A stretch of DNA of 64,000 nucleotides, from contig NZ_JACXBW010000005.1 in assembly GCF_014712225.1 (NCBI RefSeq), positions 62,001-126,000 of the forward strand, written 5' to 3'. The stretch's first letter is position 1; each line of letters opens with the position of its first letter. Positions 7,276 through 19,497 of this stretch are shown here, piece by piece. Both the position numbers and the translations under genes were made by a program. The stretch comes from Pseudarthrobacter sulfonivorans (GTDB taxonomy: Bacteria > Actinomycetota > Actinomycetes > Actinomycetales > Micrococcaceae). Below the pieces are notes generated by a model. That model was not told the DNA's origin, did not search any database, and worked only from the letters and a program-made list of their open reading frames with translations.

Positions 7276-8760
7276 CTAGGACGTCGGCCAGGGGCCGAGC
7301 TTCTCCCTGGGAGCACCTTGGCTGCTGTCGCCAAGGCTGCCGGCGTCGGCGAAGTCGCCCACCCTGTGCGCCTTCAGGATGTTGGTGGAACCGGCCTTGC
7401 CGGGAGGGGAACCGGCGGCGATGACCACCAGGTCACCGTCCTTCACCAGCTTCATTTCCAGCAGGCTGCGGTCCACCTGGGCAGTCATTTCGTCCGTGTG
7501 GCCCACCATGGGGACCAGCACCGGCTGAATGCCCCAGGTCAGCGCCAACTGGTTCCAGACACGCTCCACCGGAGTAAACGCGAACACCGGCCTGATGGGA
7601 CGCAGACGCGACAGCCGGCGTGCGGAATCACCGGACTGGGTGAAAGTACAGATGTACTTCGCTTCCAGCTGATCGGCGATTTCGACGGCGGCACGGGTGA
7701 TGGCGCCGCCGCGGGTCTTGGGCTTGGTCCCCAGCGGGGGAACGCGCTCCAGGCCGTGCACCTCGGTGGATTCGATGATCCGGGCCATGACCTTGACGGT
7801 CTCGATCGGGTACTTGCCCACGCTGGTCTCGCCGGAGAGCATCACTGCGTCTGCACCGTCGAGGACGGCGTTGGCGCAGTCCGAGGCCTCCGCGCGGGTG
7901 GGGCGCGGGTTGTCGATCATGGATTCGAGGACCTGGGTGGCCACGATGACCGGCTTGGCCCAGCGGCGTGCCAGTTCGATGGCGCGCTTCTGCACGATCG
8001 GCACTTCCTCCAGCGGAAGTTCCACGCCCAGGTCGCCACGGGCCACCATGATGGCATCAAAAGCATCGATGATCTCGTGGAGCTGCTCCACGGCCTGCGG
8101 CTTCTCAATCTTGGCTATCACGGACACGCGGCGGCCTTCTTCGTCCATGATCTCGTGCACGCGCTTGATGTCCGATGCATCGCGAACGAACGACAGGGCA
8201 ATCAGGTCAACACCGCGGCGCATCGCCCAGCGAAGATCGTCCTCATCCTTTTCACTCAGCGCGGGAACATTCACGGCAACACCGGGCAGGTTGATGCCCT
8301 TGTTGTTGGACACCATCCCGCCGACGGTCACCACCGTAACGACCTTGACGTCGTCCACCTCGGTCGCGCGCAGGGCGACCTTGCCGTCGTCGATCAGCAG
8401 GGCGTCGCCCACCTTGACGTCTTCGGTGAGGCTCTTGAGCGTGGTGGAGCAGATCTCCTTGGTGCCCGGCACATCCTCGGTGGTGATGGTGAAGACGTCA
8501 CCCTCGGCGAGCTCATGCGGGCCGTCCACAAACCGGCCCAGACGGATCTTCGGGCCCTGCAGGTCAGCCATGATGGCCACCGGCTTGCCTAGCTGGGCCG
8601 CTGCCTTCCGGACGTTCTCGTAGGTGATGTCATGCACGGAATAGTCGCCGTGGCTCATGTTCATCCGGGCCACGTCCACGCCGGCTTCCAAAACCGCCAA
8701 GGTGTTCTCAAAGCTGGCAATTGCCGGGCCAAAAGTGGCCACAATCTTAGCGCGTCTCAT
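7276..8760 (-). CDS. pyk: Pyruvate kinase
   Basis: The product catalyses phosphoenolpyruvate + ADP to pyruvate + ATP, the last step of glycolysis. The 494 residues match the family: N-terminal MRRAKIVATFGPA, substrate/Mg site motifs MNMSHGD, ADLQGPKIR and the signature IAKIEKPQAV around residues 215-225. The ATP-binding/catalytic MVARGDLGVE and a C-terminal allosteric domain ending IAAGSPPGKAGSTN are also present. The start has a GTAGG-type ribosome site. It is monocistronic in appearance, 73 bases from the gltD stop, and ends at a shared terminator with pdtaR. Confidence 0.96.
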   Translation of the reverse strand: MRRAKIVATFGPAIASFENTLAVLEAGVDVARMNMSHGDYSVHDITYENVRKAAAQLGKPVAIMADLQGPKIRLGRFVDGPHELAEGDVFTITTEDVPGTKEICSTTLKSLTEDVKVGDALLIDDGKVALRATEVDDVKVVTVVTVGGMVSNNKGINLPGVAVNVPALSEKDEDDLRWAMRRGVDLIALSFVRDASDIKRVHEIMDEEGRRVSVIAKIEKPQAVEQLHEIIDAFDAIMVARGDLGVELPLEEVPIVQKRAIELARRWAKPVIVATQVLESMIDNPRPTRAEASDCANAVLDGADAVMLSGETSVGKYPIETVKVMARIIESTEVHGLERVPPLGTKPKTRGGAITRAAVEIADQLEAKYICTFTQSGDSARRLSRLRPIRPVFAFTPVERVWNQLALTWGIQPVLVPMVGHTDEMTAQVDRSLLEMKLVKDGDLVVIAAGSPPGKAGSTNILKAHRVGDFADAGSLGDSSQGAPREKLGPWPTS

Positions 8761-8833
8761 ATACCTACCCTAATAGTGTGCTGCATTGGTTAAGTCGTTG
8801 TGGAAGTGAATCCCCGGCGAACTGACCCCTATG

Positions 8834-10291
8834 TCAGAGAACTGCGATGGCACGGTCTGTCGGGGCCACCGGCGCCGGCAGGATGGTGCTTCCCATGAGG
8901 AACCTGTCCACCGCGGCAGCGCACGCACGGCCCTCGGCGATGGCCCACACAATAAGCGACTGCCCGCGGCCGGCGTCGCCCGCCACGAAGATTCCCTCAG
9001 TGTTGGTCATGTAGTAGCCGTCGCGGGACACGTTGCCGCGGCCGTCGAATTCGGCACTGACCTGCTCGGTGATCCCGGCGGGCTCGGCCCCGGTGAAGCC
9101 CAGGGACAGGAACACCAGGTCCGCGGGAATGATCCGCTCGGTGCCTGCCTTGGGGAGCCGCTTGCCGTCGACGAACTCGGTTTCGGCAACCTTCACGCCG
9201 GTGAGCTTGCCGTTCTCGCCCACGAACTCCACGGTGGAGGCGAGGTACGTGCGTTCGCCGCCCTCCTCGTGTGCGCTGGCCATTTCGAACAACGTGGGGA
9301 ACGTAGGCCAGGGCTGGTGCCCGGCACGTTCGGCCGGCGGCTGCTTGCCGATGGCCAGGGTGGTCACCGAAGCGGCCCCGTGGCGGTGCGCGGTGCCGAG
9401 GCAGTCGGCTCCGGTGTCGCCGCCGCCCAGGATCACCACGTGCTTGCCCTTGGCATGGATCTGGTTCTCGACGGACTCCCCCGCGACTACGCGGTTGGCC
9501 GGCACGAGGTAATCCATGGCGTAGTGCACGCCGTCAAGGTCACGGCCCGGGATGGGCAGGTTACGGGGCACGGTGGCGCCGGTGGCAACCACCACGGCGT
9601 CATACCGGCGGCGCAGCTGCTCCCACGTCACGTCCGTACCCACGGCGACGCCGGTGCGGAAGCGGGTGCCTTCGGCCTTCATCTGCTCGATGCGGCGGTC
9701 AACCTGCTCCTTCTCCATTTTGAAGTCGGGGATGCCGTAGCGGAGGAGCCCGCCGATCTTGTCGTCACGTTCGTACACCGCCACCGTGTGGCCCACGCGG
9801 GTCAGCTGCTGCGCCACGGCCAGGCCGGCAGGGCCGGAGCCGACGACGGCAACGGTCTTTCCGGTCAGGCGCGTCGGGGGCAGCGGGTTGACCCAGCCGT
9901 TGTCCCAGGCCTCATCGGCGATCGAGACTTCAACCTGCTTGATGGTGACGGCAGGCTGGTTGATCCCCAGCACGCACGACGCTTCACAGGGCGCCGGGCA
10001 CAGCCGCCCGGTCCACTCGGGGAAGTTGTTGGTGGCATGCAGCCGCTCAATCGCTTCCTCCCCCTTGTCGCGCCATGTGAGGTCGTTCCATTCAGGAATC
10101 AGGTTGCCCAGCGGGCAGCCCTGATGGCAGAACGGAACGCCGCAGTCCATGCAGCGGCCCGCCTGGGCCTTCAGGACGCCCTTTTCCTGGGCCTCATAGA
10201 CTTCCTTCCAGTCCATGATGCGGACCGGAACAGGGCGGCGTGGCTGGGTTTCACGCTGGCGTACTTTTAGAAATCCGCGTGGGTCAGCCAC
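8834..10291 (-). CDS. gltD: Glutamate synthase small (beta) subunit
   Basis: This is the NADPH-oxidising subunit of GOGAT. The GTG start at 10289-10291 ([12 protein letters not shown]) overlaps gltB by eight bases. The N-terminal cluster-binding segment has C47-M-D-C50-x4-C55-x3-C59 and CPAPCEASC; two Rossmann folds show [13 protein letters not shown] (FAD) and [13 protein letters not shown] (NADPH). Electrons pass through the FeS clusters to the flavin in GltB. Length (485) is typical. It lies downstream of gltB in the same transcript, so the two are translationally coupled. Confidence 0.96.
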   Translation of the reverse strand: MADPRGFLKVRQRETQPRRPVPVRIMDWKEVYEAQEKGVLKAQAGRCMDCGVPFCHQGCPLGNLIPEWNDLTWRDKGEEAIERLHATNNFPEWTGRLCPAPCEASCVLGINQPAVTIKQVEVSIADEAWDNGWVNPLPPTRLTGKTVAVVGSGPAGLAVAQQLTRVGHTVAVYERDDKIGGLLRYGIPDFKMEKEQVDRRIEQMKAEGTRFRTGVAVGTDVTWEQLRRRYDAVVVATGATVPRNLPIPGRDLDGVHYAMDYLVPANRVVAGESVENQIHAKGKHVVILGGGDTGADCLGTAHRHGAASVTTLAIGKQPPAERAGHQPWPTFPTLFEMASAHEEGGERTYLASTVEFVGENGKLTGVKVAETEFVDGKRLPKAGTERIIPADLVFLSLGFTGAEPAGITEQVSAEFDGRGNVSRDGYYMTNTEGIFVAGDAGRGQSLIVWAIAEGRACAAAVDRFLMGSTILPAPVAPTDRAIAVL

Positions 10292-13200
10292 CGGTTACCT
10301 CCAGGATTCGAGCCCATACTTCTTCGCCGTCGGGGTCAAGGCCCTCTTCGATGGCGTCAAGCCGGGTTTGCAGGACTGCCGCGTAATCGCGCGGCAGCAC
10401 TTTGGTGATGCGGGCAGCAGTGTCGTCGAAGTTCTCCAGCAGCCGGGCAGCGTGCAGCGACTCCGTTTCCTCAACATGCTTCACCAGCAGGCCGTGGACA
10501 ATGTCCCGGTCCTCGGCGTCGAGTTCCAAGAGCATGAGCTCGCCGGACTCCAAGGCGTCCTTGTTGACCCGCGTGGTCCGCAGGTCCAGCACGTACGCAG
10601 TACCGCCGGACATGCCGGCGCCGAAGTTGCGTCCGGTGCGGCCGATGATCAGCGTCTGACCGCCTGTCATGTACTCGCAGCCGTGGTCACCGATGCCTTC
10701 AACGACGGCGGTGGCGCCCGAGTTGCGGACCAGGAAGCGTTCGCCCACCTGGCCGCGCAGGAACATTTCGCCGCTGGTGGCGCCGTAGCCGATCACGTTG
10801 CCGGCAATGACGTTGGTTTCGGCCTTGAACACGTTGGTGCGGTCCGGCCGGACAATGATGCGTCCGCCGGAAAGCCCCTTGCCCACGTAGTCGTTCGAGT
10901 CGCCGAACAGGCGCAGCGTGATGCCGGCCGGCAGGAACGCGCCCAGCGACTGTCCGGCGGTGCCCGTCAGGGTGATATCGATGGTGTCCGGCGCCAGCAC
11001 GTCGGTGCTGAACGTCTTGGTCACCGTGTGGCCGAGCATCGTGCCCACGGAACGGTCGGTGTTGATGACGTCCACGGCGATCTTCACCGGACTGCGGTCG
11101 GTCAAGGCCTCCGTGGCCATGGTGATCAGGCGCTGGTCGAAGTGCTTGTCCAGCTCGTGGTTCTGCGAGGTCATGTTGCGCAGCGGAGCGTCGTCGTCGA
11201 ATTCCAGGCCGTGCAGGATCGGGTCCAGGTCCAGGCCGTCGGCCTTCCAGTGGTTGATCGCCTCGCGGGCATCCAGCACCTCGGCGTGGCCGATGGCCTC
11301 CTCGATGCTCCGGAAGCCGAGCTCCGCGAGGATCTCGCGGACTTCCTCGGCCAGGAACTCGAAGAAGTTGACCACGAACTCGGGCTTGCCGCTGAAACGG
11401 GCCCGCAGTTCCGGGTTTTGCGTCGCCACACCCACCGGGCAGGTGTCCAGGTGGCAGACGCGCATCATGATGCAGCCTTCCACCACGAGCGGAGCGGTGG
11501 CAAAGCCAAACTCCTCGCCGCCGAGCAGCGCGGCAATAACAACGTCGCGGCCGGTCTTGAGCTGGCCGTCAACCTGCACCACCACGCGGTCGCGCAGGCC
11601 GTTGAGCATCAGCGTCTGCTGGGTCTCGGCGAGTCCCAGCTCCCACGGCACACCCGCATGCTTCAGCGAGTTCAGCGGGGACGCGCCGGTGCCGCCGTCG
11701 TGTCCGGAGACAAGAACGACGTCGGCCTTCGCCTTCGTGACACCCGATGCCACAGTGCCGATCCCCACTTCGGAGACGAGCTTGACGTGCACGCGGGCCG
11801 AGGGATTGGCGCGCTTCGCATCATAGATGAGCTGCGCGAGGTCCTCGATGGAGTAGATGTCGTGGTGCGGGGGCGGTGAAATCAGCCCCACGCCGGGCGT
11901 TGAGTGACGCGTGCGGGCAACCCAGGGGTAGACCTTCTGCGCCATCAGCTGGCCGCCCTCGCCGGGCTTGGCACCCTGCGCCATCTTGATCTGGATGTCG
12001 TCGGCGTTGGTCAGGTACAGGCTGGTGACGCCGAACCGGCCCGAGGCGATCTGCTTGACCGCAGAACGGCGTTTGGGATCCAGCAGCCTGTCCACATCCT
12101 CGCCGCCTTCACCGGTGTTGGACTTTGCGCCCAGCTGGTTCATGGCAATGGCGAGGGTCTCGTGGGCTTCCTTCGAAATGGAACCGTAGCTCATGGCGCC
12201 GGTGGAGAACCGCTTCACGATGCTGGAGACAGGCTCCACTTCCTCCAGGGGAACCGCGGGACGCTCGTTCTTGAACTTGAGCAGCCCGCGCAGGGTCATC
12301 AGGTTCTCGGACTGGTCATCCACACCCTTGGTGTAGGACTTGAAAATGTCGTAGCGGCGCTCACGTGTGGCGTGCTGCAGCCGGAAGACAGTCTCCGGGT
12401 TGAAGAGGTGCGGTTCGCCGTCGCGGCGCCACTGATATTCGCCGCCGCCCAGCAGCGGGCGGTGGGGCTGCTCGATGCCGCCTTCCGGGTACGCCATCTG
12501 GTGCCGGGCCGAAACCTCGGCAGCGATGACGTCCAGGCCCACGCCGCCGAGCTGGGAGTGCGTGCCGGCGAAGAACTCGTCCACGAGCTCCTGTCCAAGG
12601 CCCAAGGCCTCGAACGTCTGCGCACCGGTGTACGAGGCCACGGTGGAGATGCCCATCTTGGACATGATCTTCAGGACGCCCTTGCCGAGGCCCTTGATGA
12701 GGTTGTAGACGCCGTCCTGCGGCGTAACCCCCACCACGTCGCCGGTGGAGATGAGCTGTTCCACGGATTCCATGGCCAGGTACGGGTTGACGGCGGACGC
12801 GCCGTAGCCGATCAGGACCGCGACGTGGTGCGTCTCGCGGACGTCGCCGGCCTCGACCACGAGGGCGGTCTTGGTGCGGTTGGCGCTGCGGAGCAGGTGG
12901 TGGTGCACGGCGCTGACCAGCAGCAGCGAAGGAATCGGCGCCCACTGGGCGTTCGAGTCGCGGTCCGAGAGGACAACATACTGGACGCCGCGGTTGATCG
13001 CACCGGAAACCTGCTCGCAGATTTCGGTGAGCCTGGCACGCAGTGCGGACTCGCCGCCTTCCGGGCGGTAAAGGCCACGGACCTTCATGGCTATGCGGTC
13101 GCCGTCGGGCGTTTCAATATTGGCGATCTTGGCGAGCTGGTCGTTGTTGATGACCGGGAACGGCAGCGAAACCTGCGGCTGCCGGACCTGCTTCGTGTCC

Positions 13201-14894
13201 AGCAGGTTGCCGTTGGGCCCGATGGCACAGGTCAGCGACGTGACCAGCTCTTCACGGATGGCGTCCAGCGGCGGGTTGGTGACCTGCGCGAAGGACTGCA
13301 CAAAATAGTCAAACAGCAGCCGGGGACGCTTGGACAGCACTGCCACCGGGGTGTCGGAACCCATGGCACCCAGCGGTTCGGCACCGGTGCGGGCCATGGG
13401 GCCGAGCAGGATCTTCAGCTCTTCGGTGGTGTATCCGAAGGTCCGCTGACGGATGTTCACCGACGCAGCGGTGTGGACCACATGCTCGCGCTCGGGCAGG
13501 TCCTTGAGGTCGATCAGGTTGTCCTTGAGCCATGCAGCCCAAGGGTTCGCCGCGGCGACGTCGGCCTTGATCTCTTCGTCGTCAACGATGCGGCCGGCGT
13601 CGGTGTCCACCAGGAACATCTTGCCCGGGGAAACGCGGCCCTTCTTGACAACTTTGGAGGGTTCGACGTCGATCACGCCCACCTCGGAGGCGAAGATGAC
13701 CAGGCCGTCCTCGGTGATCCAGTAGCGTCCGGGCCGCAGGCCGTTGCGGTCCAGGGTGGCACCCACCAGGTTGCCGTCAGTGAAGGACACGGCGGCGGGA
13801 CCGTCCCACGGCTCCATGAGCAGTGAGTGGTATTCGTAGAACGCACGACGTGCGGGATCCATGGTGGCGTGGTTCTCCCAGGCCTCCGGGATCATCATCA
13901 TGATGGAGTGCGTGATGGGCCGGCCGGAGAGCCAGAGCAGCTCGGCTACCTCGTCGAAGGACGCAGAGTCGGAGGCACCGGGCGTGCAGATGGGGTACAG
14001 CTCTTCCGGTGAATCCCCCAGCAGCGGGTTGGCGAGCTGGGACTGGCGGGCGCGCATCCAGTTCCGGTTGCCCTTGACGGTGTTGATCTCACCGTTGTGG
14101 GCGATGGTGCGGAACGGCTGGGCCAGCGGCCAGGACGGGAACGTGTTGGTGGAGAAGCGCGAGTGGACAATGGCCAGCTTGGTCTTGAAGCGCTTGTCGG
14201 AGAGGTCCGGGTAGAACGGCTCCAGCTGGGCAGTGGTCAGCATGCCCTTGTAGACGATGGTGCGGGAAGACAGGGACGGGAAGTAGACACCGAACTTGTT
14301 CTGGGCACGCTTGCGGATCCGCCAGGCCCGGGCGTCGAGCTCATTGTGGCTCAGCTGCTCGCCGGTTGCCGAGGCAAGGAAGGGCTGTGAGAAGTACGGC
14401 ATGCAGGCGCGGGCCATGGCGCCTACCAGGTCGGCCACGATGGGCACTTCGCGCCAGCCCAGGACGGTGAGGCCCTCGTCGGCGGCGAGGCCTTCGATGC
14501 CTGCCTTGGCGGCATCGGCCTCGCGCTGCTCGGACGGCAGGAATGCGGTGCCCGCCACGTACTGCCCGGGCGCGGGAAGTTCGAATTCCGTGACCGCACG
14601 GAAGAATTCGTCCGGGATCTGCATCAGGAGGCCGGCACCGTCGCCGGTGCCCTCGTCTGCGCCCACGGCACCGCGGTGCTCGAGGTTGCGCAGGGCGGTC
14701 AGCGCGGCGTCGACAATGTCGTAGCCGGGCTCACCGCGGAGCGTGGCGATGATCGCAAGGCCACACGCGTCTTTTTCATTTTCCGGGTTGTATAGACCCC
14801 GGGCCTCCGGCAGCGCAGCGAAGCGCTTAAAGGGAGAGACGGGGCCGTCAGATCCTATTTTTTCGGACCAACGTGGGCTATGAAGATGGGTCAT
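10284..14894 (-). CDS. gltB: Glutamate synthase large (alpha) subunit
   Basis: The subunit converts glutamine + 2-oxoglutarate to two glutamates using electrons from GltD. The start chosen is ATG 14892-14894 ([14 protein letters not shown]) with GAGGAAGGA upstream; the longer frame to 15104 is non-coding. A 43-residue propeptide precedes the N-terminal nucleophile C44 in KDACGLAII (class II amidotransferase). The FMN/synthase domain follows, with the 3Fe-4S ligands in [11 protein letters not shown] near residue 1150, then a C-terminal beta-helix ([10 protein letters not shown]). At 1536 residues it is full length. The 263-base gap to lgt should hold the operon promoter. Confidence 0.96.
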   Translation of the reverse strand: MTHLHSPRWSEKIGSDGPVSPFKRFAALPEARGLYNPENEKDACGLAIIATLRGEPGYDIVDAALTALRNLEHRGAVGADEGTGDGAGLLMQIPDEFFRAVTEFELPAPGQYVAGTAFLPSEQREADAAKAGIEGLAADEGLTVLGWREVPIVADLVGAMARACMPYFSQPFLASATGEQLSHNELDARAWRIRKRAQNKFGVYFPSLSSRTIVYKGMLTTAQLEPFYPDLSDKRFKTKLAIVHSRFSTNTFPSWPLAQPFRTIAHNGEINTVKGNRNWMRARQSQLANPLLGDSPEELYPICTPGASDSASFDEVAELLWLSGRPITHSIMMMIPEAWENHATMDPARRAFYEYHSLLMEPWDGPAAVSFTDGNLVGATLDRNGLRPGRYWITEDGLVIFASEVGVIDVEPSKVVKKGRVSPGKMFLVDTDAGRIVDDEEIKADVAAANPWAAWLKDNLIDLKDLPEREHVVHTAASVNIRQRTFGYTTEELKILLGPMARTGAEPLGAMGSDTPVAVLSKRPRLLFDYFVQSFAQVTNPPLDAIREELVTSLTCAIGPNGNLLDTKQVRQPQVSLPFPVINNDQLAKIANIETPDGDRIAMKVRGLYRPEGGESALRARLTEICEQVSGAINRGVQYVVLSDRDSNAQWAPIPSLLLVSAVHHHLLRSANRTKTALVVEAGDVRETHHVAVLIGYGASAVNPYLAMESVEQLISTGDVVGVTPQDGVYNLIKGLGKGVLKIMSKMGISTVASYTGAQTFEALGLGQELVDEFFAGTHSQLGGVGLDVIAAEVSARHQMAYPEGGIEQPHRPLLGGGEYQWRRDGEPHLFNPETVFRLQHATRERRYDIFKSYTKGVDDQSENLMTLRGLLKFKNERPAVPLEEVEPVSSIVKRFSTGAMSYGSISKEAHETLAIAMNQLGAKSNTGEGGEDVDRLLDPKRRSAVKQIASGRFGVTSLYLTNADDIQIKMAQGAKPGEGGQLMAQKVYPWVARTRHSTPGVGLISPPPHHDIYSIEDLAQLIYDAKRANPSARVHVKLVSEVGIGTVASGVTKAKADVVLVSGHDGGTGASPLNSLKHAGVPWELGLAETQQTLMLNGLRDRVVVQVDGQLKTGRDVVIAALLGGEEFGFATAPLVVEGCIMMRVCHLDTCPVGVATQNPELRARFSGKPEFVVNFFEFLAEEVREILAELGFRSIEEAIGHAEVLDAREAINHWKADGLDLDPILHGLEFDDDAPLRNMTSQNHELDKHFDQRLITMATEALTDRSPVKIAVDVINTDRSVGTMLGHTVTKTFSTDVLAPDTIDITLTGTAGQSLGAFLPAGITLRLFGDSNDYVGKGLSGGRIIVRPDRTNVFKAETNVIAGNVIGYGATSGEMFLRGQVGERFLVRNSGATAVVEGIGDHGCEYMTGGQTLIIGRTGRNFGAGMSGGTAYVLDLRTTRVNKDALESGELMLLELDAEDRDIVHGLLVKHVEETESLHAARLLENFDDTAARITKVLPRDYAAVLQTRLDAIEEGLDPDGEEVWARILEVTGG

Positions 14895-15157
14895 TGAAGA
14901 CGTCCTTCCTCGAGATCGTACGTATGGAAGGGACACCGTTGGCCCCACTTCTGAGCGCCGGTGTGATGGGCACAACAAAGTGTTATTTACAGGAAATTGT
15001 AGGCCAGAGAGACCTGCTGAACGAACAGTTACGCAGGCCCCTGACCCGGGCTTGACCGGGCAGCAGCTATCTGCTGTCCGGGCGGGCCCTGTTTGCCACG
15101 ACATTGTGGGTGTGGGAGCTTCGAGCCGTGACTCTGCTGCCCTGCCTTGCCGGCGGC

Positions 15158-16363
15158 CTACTTGCTTGTGCCAGCTTCCGGCGCGGATTCCGTAACCTTG
15201 TGGCCGGAATTTCCGGTCTCCGACGCCGCAGGGATGGACTTGTTGCCGTCCCTGGATGCCGGGTCCTCTTCCGTTGGGGTGGAAGAATGTCCGGATGCAT
15301 TTTGGATAACAGGCAGATTATCACGCGATTCACTATCTGAGACAGATGTATCCGCATCGCGGACTGCCGGAGTCCCAGCGGTCACACGGTCACCATCCTT
15401 CGCGCTGGTTCGGTCCCCACCATCGGGCTCGCCCGTGACCTTGCCGTCGCCCTCGGCAGCCGGACCACGGCCGGCCAGATAAGGGGTGTCCGGTTCGGGC
15501 CGGCCTTTCCGCCCGAGCAGGACGAACACGATAAGCGCCGCGACAAAGACGAAAATACTGGTCCAGACATTGAGCCTGGTGGTGATGCCGAAGAGGTTGA
15601 TCTGCTCCGCCTCGTCGATGCGCATCGCTTCGATCCACACCCGGCCCAGCGTGTAGTACATGGCGTAGAGCCAGAACAGCCGGGCACGGCGGAAGTGGAA
15701 CCGGCGGTCCAGGGCGAGCAGGATCAGCACGCCCGCGATGTTCCACAGCGACTCATACAGGAACGTGGGGTGGAAGAGCGTATCCGCCGGCGTACCGGCG
15801 GGGAAGTTGGGGTTGTCCGCATCGATCTGCAGTCCCCAGGGCAGCGTCGTCGGCCCGCCGAAAAGCTCCTGGTTGAAGTAGTTCCCCCACCTGCCGATGG
15901 CCTGGGCCAAAAGCAGGCCCGGTGCCGCCGCGTCGAGGAACGACGTAAGCTTCACGCCGGCGCGTCGGCAGCCAATCCAGGCTCCCAGGACGCCCAGAAC
16001 CACGGCACCCCAAATACCCAGTCCGCCGCGCTGGATCTGCGGGATCAGCCAAAGATCACCGGTGCCGTCGAAACCGGGGCCGAAGTACTGGTCCGGCGAC
16101 GAGACCACATGGTAGAGACGGCCGCCGATGATGCCGAACGGGATCGCCCAGATGACGATGTCCCAGACGCTTCCTTCAGGCGCGCCGCGCCGGGCCCACC
16201 TGACGGAGGTCAGCCACAGGCCCGCGATGATCCCGGCCAGGATGCACAAAGCATAAGCGTGGATCCGCAGGGTCCCCCACGGCAGCGGGATGTCGAAGCC
16301 GGACCAATCCGGGCTGGGAATGCTCGCCGGCACCAGGGCGGCGGCCTGAAGGAGGATCTGCAT
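15158..16363 (-). CDS. lgt: Prolipoprotein diacylglyceryl transferase
   Basis: This membrane enzyme transfers diacylglycerol from phosphatidylglycerol to the lipobox Cys of prolipoproteins. The signature [18 protein letters not shown] and about seven hydrophobic segments are present in residues 1-290 (for example [20 protein letters not shown]). The last 110 residues are a long hydrophilic, low-complexity tail ([20 protein letters not shown]...), much longer than in E. coli Lgt but common in actinobacterial homologues. The gene follows trpA by five bases and is probably the last gene of the trp transcript. Confidence 0.94.
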   Translation of the reverse strand: MQILLQAAALVPASIPSPDWSGFDIPLPWGTLRIHAYALCILAGIIAGLWLTSVRWARRGAPEGSVWDIVIWAIPFGIIGGRLYHVVSSPDQYFGPGFDGTGDLWLIPQIQRGGLGIWGAVVLGVLGAWIGCRRAGVKLTSFLDAAAPGLLLAQAIGRWGNYFNQELFGGPTTLPWGLQIDADNPNFPAGTPADTLFHPTFLYESLWNIAGVLILLALDRRFHFRRARLFWLYAMYYTLGRVWIEAMRIDEAEQINLFGITTRLNVWTSIFVFVAALIVFVLLGRKGRPEPDTPYLAGRGPAAEGDGKVTGEPDGGDRTSAKDGDRVTAGTPAVRDADTSVSDSESRDNLPVIQNASGHSSTPTEEDPASRDGNKSIPAASETGNSGHKVTESAPEAGTSK

Positions 16364-16368
16364 CGTGG

Positions 16369-17175
16369 CTAGGCTACTTCCCTGGCGAGGCCGGCACTCA
16401 GGTCGCGGGTAAGGTCTGCGACGGCGGGGACACCGCCGTCGCGGATTGCGGCAACCAGCGCGGTGCCCACGATGACGCCGTCAGCGTAGGCGGCGATCTC
16501 GCGGACATGTCCGGCGTTGGAGACGCCGAGCCCCACGCAGACGCGCTCGGCCCCGGCAGCGTGGGTGTCGGCAACGAGTTGCTCAGCGCTGCTGCTGACA
16601 TCCTGGCGGGTGCCCGTGACGCCCATGATGGACACGGCGTACACAAAGCCCCGGCTTGCCTTCACGGTCATGGCCAGGCGCTCGGGGGTGGACGAAGGGG
16701 CCACGAGGAACACCCGGTCCAGTCCGTACTTATCCGAAGCGGCGAACCATTCGGATGCCTCGTCCGGGATAAGGTCCGGCGTGATGAGCCCCGCTCCCCC
16801 GGCCTCGGCCAGCCGGCGGGAAAACTCGTCCACACCCATCCGGAGCACAGGGTTCCAGTAGGTCATGACCAGCACGGCCACATCCGTGGCTGCGGTGATC
16901 CCGGCCACGACGTCGAACACGCTCTCCACGCGGAATCCGTTGGCAATGGCCTCGGTGGTGGCCGCCTGGATGACGGGACCGTCCATGACCGGATCCGAAT
17001 ACGGAATGCCGATTTCAATCAGGTCGGCGCCGTTCTTCGCCATGGCAATGCCGGCGTCGATGGTGGCCTGGACGTCGGGGTATCCTGCCGGCAGGTAGCA
17101 GACCAGGGCTGAGCGCCCGGCATCGCGGGCGCGGTCGATGGCGGCGGCGGACTTGCTGGCCGTCAGTTCAGTCAT
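16369..17175 (-). CDS. trpA: Tryptophan synthase alpha subunit
   Basis: The subunit cleaves indole-3-glycerol phosphate to indole and glyceraldehyde-3-phosphate. It is a TIM barrel of 268 residues with the catalytic Glu and Asp in GADLIEIGIPYSDPVMDGP. Phosphate-binding glycines are seen in VGLGVSNAGHV and GVIVGTALV. The ATG shares one base with the trpB stop (TGATG), so translation is coupled and the alpha-beta stoichiometry is held. Confidence 0.95.
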   Translation of the reverse strand: MTELTASKSAAAIDRARDAGRSALVCYLPAGYPDVQATIDAGIAMAKNGADLIEIGIPYSDPVMDGPVIQAATTEAIANGFRVESVFDVVAGITAATDVAVLVMTYWNPVLRMGVDEFSRRLAEAGGAGLITPDLIPDEASEWFAASDKYGLDRVFLVAPSSTPERLAMTVKASRGFVYAVSIMGVTGTRQDVSSSAEQLVADTHAAGAERVCVGLGVSNAGHVREIAAYADGVIVGTALVAAIRDGGVPAVADLTRDLSAGLAREVA

Positions 17176-18602
17176 CAGTGGTCCTCGTTGTTGTCAGCGG
17201 CCTTGGTGTCTGCGACGGCTTTGTCGCTAACGGCGGCGGGAGCGCCGGTGGCGGGGACGGCTTCAGTTTCTGCCCGGTCGGAAGGGCCCTTGGGTTTGCG
17301 GGTCGAAAGGTTCGTACCCTTGACCTTGCCCTCCTCGTCCAGCATGTCGAACCACTCCGCGGCGGTCTCCACGTCCTTGTCTCCGCGGCCGGAGAGGTTG
17401 ACGATGATGACCGTTTCGGAAGGGTCGGCGCTGCCTTCGGTCAGGCGCTTGCCCACCTTGATGGCGCCGGCGAGGGCATGGGAGGACTCGATGGCGGGAA
17501 TGATGCCCTCGGTCCGGCACAGCAGCTTGAACGCGTCCATGGCCTCGCTGTCCGTGATGGGCTCATAGGTGACCCGCCCGATGTCGGCCAGGTAGGCGTG
17601 TTCCGGGCCGACGCCCGGGTAGTCCAGGCCGGCAGAGATGGAATGGGACTCGATGGTCTGCCCGTCGTCGTCCTGCATGAGGTAGGAGCGTGCACCGTGG
17701 AGCACGCCGGGCTTGCCCAGCGTGATGGTGGCAGCGTGGCGCCCGGTCTCGACGCCGTCGCCGCCGGCCTCGAAGCCGTAGATCTTGACGCCGGGGTCAT
17801 CCAGGAAGCCGTGGAAGATGCCGATCGCGTTGGACCCGCCGCCGATGCAGGCAACGACGGCGTCGGGCAGTTTGCCGGTCTGCTCCAGGATCTGGGCACG
17901 GGCTTCCTCGCCGATGACCTCGTGGAAGAAGCGGACCATGGCGGGGAACGGATGCGCACCGGCCGCCGTGCCCAGGAGGTAGTGGGTGGTGTCAACGTTG
18001 CTGACCCAGTCCCGGAGGGCGTCGTTGATGGCGTCCTTCAGCGTCTGGGACCCGTTGGTTACCGGCACCACCGTGGCGCCCAGCAGCTGCATCCGGGCGA
18101 CGTTCAGCGCCTGGCGGCGGCAGTCCTCGGCACCCATGTAGACGACGCATTCGAGGCCGAGCAGTGCGGCGGCGGTGGCGCTGGCCACGCCGTGCTGCCC
18201 TGCACCGGTCTCTGCGATGACACGGGTCTTGCCCATGCGCTTGGCCAGCAGGGCCTGCCCCAGCACGTTGTTGATCTTGTGCGAGCCGGTGTGGTTCAGG
18301 TCCTCACGCTTGAGGAAGATCCGGGCCCCGCCGGCGTGCTCGGAGAACCTCTTGGCCTCGGTCAGCAGGGACGGGCGGCCGGAATAGTTCTTGTTCAGCT
18401 CCGCGATCTGGGCCAGGAACTCAGGATCGGCCTTGGCCTTTTCGAAGGTGTCCTCAAGCTCGTCCAGGGCGGCGATCAGCGATTCGGGCATCCAGCGTCC
18501 GCCGTAACCGCCAAAGTAGGGACCCGGGGCGTGCTTCAGTGAGCCGCCCTGCAGGAATGCCTCCGCGGCGTTGTTGTCAGCGTTCTCTGAGGCTTCAGCC
18601 AT
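17175..18602 (-). CDS. trpB: Tryptophan synthase beta subunit
   Basis: The PLP enzyme joins indole and serine to make tryptophan. The ATG at 18600-18602 ([11 protein letters not shown]) is preferred to an upstream in-frame TTG because AGGACGGG precedes it. The PLP lysine is in [10 protein letters not shown] and the phosphate loop in [10 protein letters not shown]. Compared with E. coli TrpB the protein has a C-terminal extension of about 50 residues rich in Ala/Lys ([20 protein letters not shown]) with no obvious function. The gene lies between trpC and trpA. Confidence 0.95.
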   Translation of the reverse strand: MAEASENADNNAAEAFLQGGSLKHAPGPYFGGYGGRWMPESLIAALDELEDTFEKAKADPEFLAQIAELNKNYSGRPSLLTEAKRFSEHAGGARIFLKREDLNHTGSHKINNVLGQALLAKRMGKTRVIAETGAGQHGVASATAAALLGLECVVYMGAEDCRRQALNVARMQLLGATVVPVTNGSQTLKDAINDALRDWVSNVDTTHYLLGTAAGAHPFPAMVRFFHEVIGEEARAQILEQTGKLPDAVVACIGGGSNAIGIFHGFLDDPGVKIYGFEAGGDGVETGRHAATITLGKPGVLHGARSYLMQDDDGQTIESHSISAGLDYPGVGPEHAYLADIGRVTYEPITDSEAMDAFKLLCRTEGIIPAIESSHALAGAIKVGKRLTEGSADPSETVIIVNLSGRGDKDVETAAEWFDMLDEEGKVKGTNLSTRKPKGPSDRAETEAVPATGAPAAVSDKAVADTKAADNNEDH

Positions 18603-18675
18603 CGGTCCCGTCCTGTTCAAGTTGATCGTTCAGAAGTGTTGTGCCGCCGGCACCGGTGCCGGCGGTTGCCAGGGG

Positions 18676-19497
18676 CTAGGCCCGTGCGGCGATGGCGGCA
18701 GCGCCGGCAGCGGTGAACTCGGCGATCCGCTCCCGCGGAGTTGAATCGCTCACCAGGGCTTCGCCCACCAGGATCGCGTTTGCGCCGCTCGCGGCGTAAT
18801 GCGACACGTCGTCCACACCGCGCACGCCGGATTCGGCGATGACCAGCGCTTCGCTGGGGACCAGGCCGGCGAGGGACGCGAAAACGGAACGGTCGACGTC
18901 GAGCGTTTTGAGGTTGCGGACGTTGACGCCGATGATGCGCGCCTCCGCCGCCACGGCACGTTCAATTTCGGCTTCCGTGTGCGTCTCCACCAGGACATTC
19001 ATGCCCAGTTCCCGGCTGAGGGCACTGAATTCCTGCAGCTCGCCGTCCGAGAGCGCCGCCACGATGAGCAGGATCAGGTCCGCGCCGTGGGCACGGGCTT
19101 CCCAGATCTGGTATTCGTCGAGCGTGAAGTCCTTGCGGAGCAGCGGAATATCCACGCGGGCGCGGACGGCATCCAGGTCTGCGAGGTTGCCCTTGAAGCG
19201 CCGCTGTTCAGTGAGGACACTGATCACGGCGGCACCGCCGTCGGCATACTGGGCCGCGAGTGAAGCCGGATCCACAATGGTGGCGAGGTCCCCCTTCGAG
19301 GGACTGCGGCGCTTGATTTCGGCGATCACCTTGAGCTGGTCGCGCGGCGCGTCCGGGCCTCCAAGGGCTGCCCACGCATCACGCGCCGGTGCGGCCATGA
19401 CGGCCAAATCCTTCAGTTCCGCAAGGGAAACCAGGCGCTTCCTGGCTTCCATATCCTCCCTGACACCGGCATTGATGTCATCGAGAACAGTAGCCAT
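18676..19497 (-). CDS. trpC: Indole-3-glycerol phosphate synthase
   Basis: The enzyme closes the indole ring from CdRP in tryptophan synthesis. It starts MATVLDDINAGVREDME; the longer frame upstream is an overlap with the preceding gene. The active-site Lys is in AEIKRRSPSKGDL, and later barrel motifs include LLRKDFTLDEYQI and VIAESGVRGVDDV. It is monofunctional at 273 residues. No trpF gene (phosphoribosylanthranilate isomerase) is seen nearby, consistent with actinobacteria that use the bifunctional PriA. Its ATG overlaps the stop of the HGxxPAAW gene. Confidence 0.95.
   Translation of the reverse strand: MATVLDDINAGVREDMEARKRLVSLAELKDLAVMAAPARDAWAALGGPDAPRDQLKVIAEIKRRSPSKGDLATIVDPASLAAQYADGGAAVISVLTEQRRFKGNLADLDAVRARVDIPLLRKDFTLDEYQIWEARAHGADLILLIVAALSDGELQEFSALSRELGMNVLVETHTEAEIERAVAAEARIIGVNVRNLKTLDVDRSVFASLAGLVPSEALVIAESGVRGVDDVSHYAASGANAILVGEALVSDSTPRERIAEFTAAGAAAIAARA

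Noticed and set aside
7318..13826. Long open frames opposite pyk, gltD and gltB (for example 424, 479, 554 and 640 codons)
   Set aside because: They are shadows caused by the GC-rich third positions of the real genes; they lack ribosome sites and protein-like composition.
14895..15104. Extended N-terminus of GltB
   Set aside because: The region reads as non-coding leader; the ATG at 14892-14894 has a good ribosome site and the correct distance to the nucleophile Cys.
14895..15157. Possible nitrogen-regulator box (TACA-N6-TGTA) upstream of gltB
   Set aside because: The palindrome is weak and does not fit GlnR or AmtR consensus sequences that I know; left unannotated.
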